A DNA stretch of 64,000 nt from Sphingomonas hengshuiensis. GTDB lineage: Bacteria; Pseudomonadota; Alphaproteobacteria; Sphingomonadales; Sphingomonadaceae. The notes beneath the pieces are model-generated. The model ran no database searches. It was not told the DNA's origin and saw only the letters and a program-made list of their open reading frames with translations. Positions 63,398 through 64,000 of the stretch are shown here, in pieces. The position numbers and the translations under genes were made by a program. How positions within the stretch are numbered: position 1 is the stretch's first letter; every line of letters starts with the position of its first letter. The stretch is from NCBI RefSeq assembly GCF_000935025.1, contig NZ_CP010836.1, positions 4,526,001 through 4,590,000 on the forward strand. Reading direction: 5' to 3'.

Positions 63398-63488
63398 CGC
63401 TGATGCCCGCCACACAGGCCGCGATCGGCATAGGTCATGCTCAACGGGCGGTTGCGAGCCCCCCCAATCCCAAGGTGAAGGAGAAATC

Positions 63489-64000
63489 ATGATGCGGTTC
63501 GTTCTCGCGCTAGGCACGCTGCTGGCCGCTGTCGCAGCCATCCCGGCGTTCGCACAACCCACGCAGCAACCCGTCGAAATCCGCTTCGATGCGCGGGTCG
63601 GCACCGAGCCGGCGCGGTGCGGCCAAGCCTATGCCGATGTCGGCACCGCCAAAGCCGGCCTGCGCTTCCAGGATATGCGCGTCTATGTATCGGCGGTGAA
63701 GCTGATCGACGCCAGCGGACGCGCGGTGCCGGTGACGCTCACCCCCGACGATCAGTGGCAGAGCGATCAGGTGACGTTGCTCGACTTCGAGGACGGGTCG
63801 GGCAACTGCAACGGCAACGCCGCCACCAACAAGGTGGTGCGCGGCACCGTGCCCGCCGGCGACTATCGCGGCCTGATCTTCGAGGTCGGCGTGCCGCAAG
63901 CCGTCAACCACCAGGATCCTACGCTCGCCGCCGCGCCGCTCAACGTCACCGCGCTGACCTGGCCATGGCGGGTCGGCTACAAGTTCACCACGATCGATCT
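63489..64000 (+). CDS. MbnP-like metal-binding protein (3' end outside window)
   Basis: At least 170 residues, cut by the window end. Signal peptide LALGTLLAAVAAIPAFAQ, then FDARVGTEPARCGQAY, LRFQDMRVYVSAVKLIDASG, LLDFEDGSGNCNGNAATN and VGVPQAVNHQDPTLAAAPLN with WPWRVGYKFTTID. This is the pattern of the MbnP half of the metallo-mystery pair (four-Cys motif) family, which binds copper and is usually paired with the MauG-like di-haem enzyme MbnH. Two ATGs (63489, 63492) follow AGGAGAAAT. The MbnH gene would be expected just beyond the right edge. Confidence 0.88.
   Translation, partial: MMRFVLALGTLLAAVAAIPAFAQPTQQPVEIRFDARVGTEPARCGQAYADVGTAKAGLRFQDMRVYVSAVKLIDASGRAVPVTLTPDDQWQSDQVTLLDFEDGSGNCNGNAATNKVVRGTVPAGDYRGLIFEVGVPQAVNHQDPTLAAAPLNVTALTWPWRVGYKFTTID

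Overview
The window looks like accessory DNA from a sphingomonad-type alphaproteobacterium. This is inferred from the high GC content, the Ti-type TraA/TraC/TraD genes, an ArdC-type antirestriction protein, sphingomonad-style TonB receptors paired with DUF2946 and PepSY proteins, and the mix of insertion sequences. No rRNA, CRISPR array or complete tRNA was seen.

Layout. 0-2.5 kb: end of an MFS exporter, a LysE exporter, a small alpha/beta-barrel protein and an SDR. 2.6-5.0 kb: an IS630 element with an IS110/IS1111-type element inside it. 5.2-9.5 kb: a four-gene redox/hydrolase operon (zinc-type oxidoreductase, alpha/beta hydrolase, two SDRs) facing a TetR regulator across a palindromic operator. 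9.7-10.9 kb: a Fic adenylyltransferase behind a cluster of repeated palindromes.

11.06-31.93 kb: a genomic island of about 20.9 kb bounded by 17-bp repeats that match a tRNA 3' end. It has a tyrosine integrase at its left end and reads as an integrative mobilizable element: MOBQ relaxase TraA, TraC, TraD and a recognisable RSF1010/pTi-like oriT, but no coupling protein or type IV secretion system. Its cargo is defence-like: a two-gene module with an HD-phosphohydrolase/phosphoribosyltransferase fusion, ArdC, a fused MNT-HEPN protein, HU, a YbaK deacylase, a three-gene HNH/unknown/nucleotidyltransferase operon, a divergent ABC-three-component (nuclease, middle component, DUF3732 ATPase) system and a separate predicted PD-(D/E)XK protein.

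32-46 kb: immediately after the right att repeat begins a second, related integrase, cut off by an IS630 copy. This second element holds an AbiEi/AbiEii pair, an AlpA regulator and a DUF6088 antitoxin-like gene, and it has been wrecked by IS630, IS1111-type, IS256, IS21, IS200 and IS91 insertions. Four identical-length (1350 bp) IS1111-type copies all sit at the equivalent subterminal site of IS630-family elements of at least three different types. This is a clear case of site-specific, probably RNA-guided, IS-into-IS targeting.

46-54 kb: a TetR gene with a 30-bp palindromic operator diverges from a hydroxyacyl-CoA dehydrogenase, a hydrolase and a TolC/HlyD/two-permease exporter without its own ATPase. 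54-55.4 kb: an IS110-group element and an IS5 remnant. 55.4-64 kb: a tightly packed metal-uptake region (two DUF2946 proteins, two TonB receptors, a DJ-1/PfpI-like protein, a DUF2244 protein, a PepSY membrane protein and the start of an MbnP-like copper protein) that runs off the right edge.
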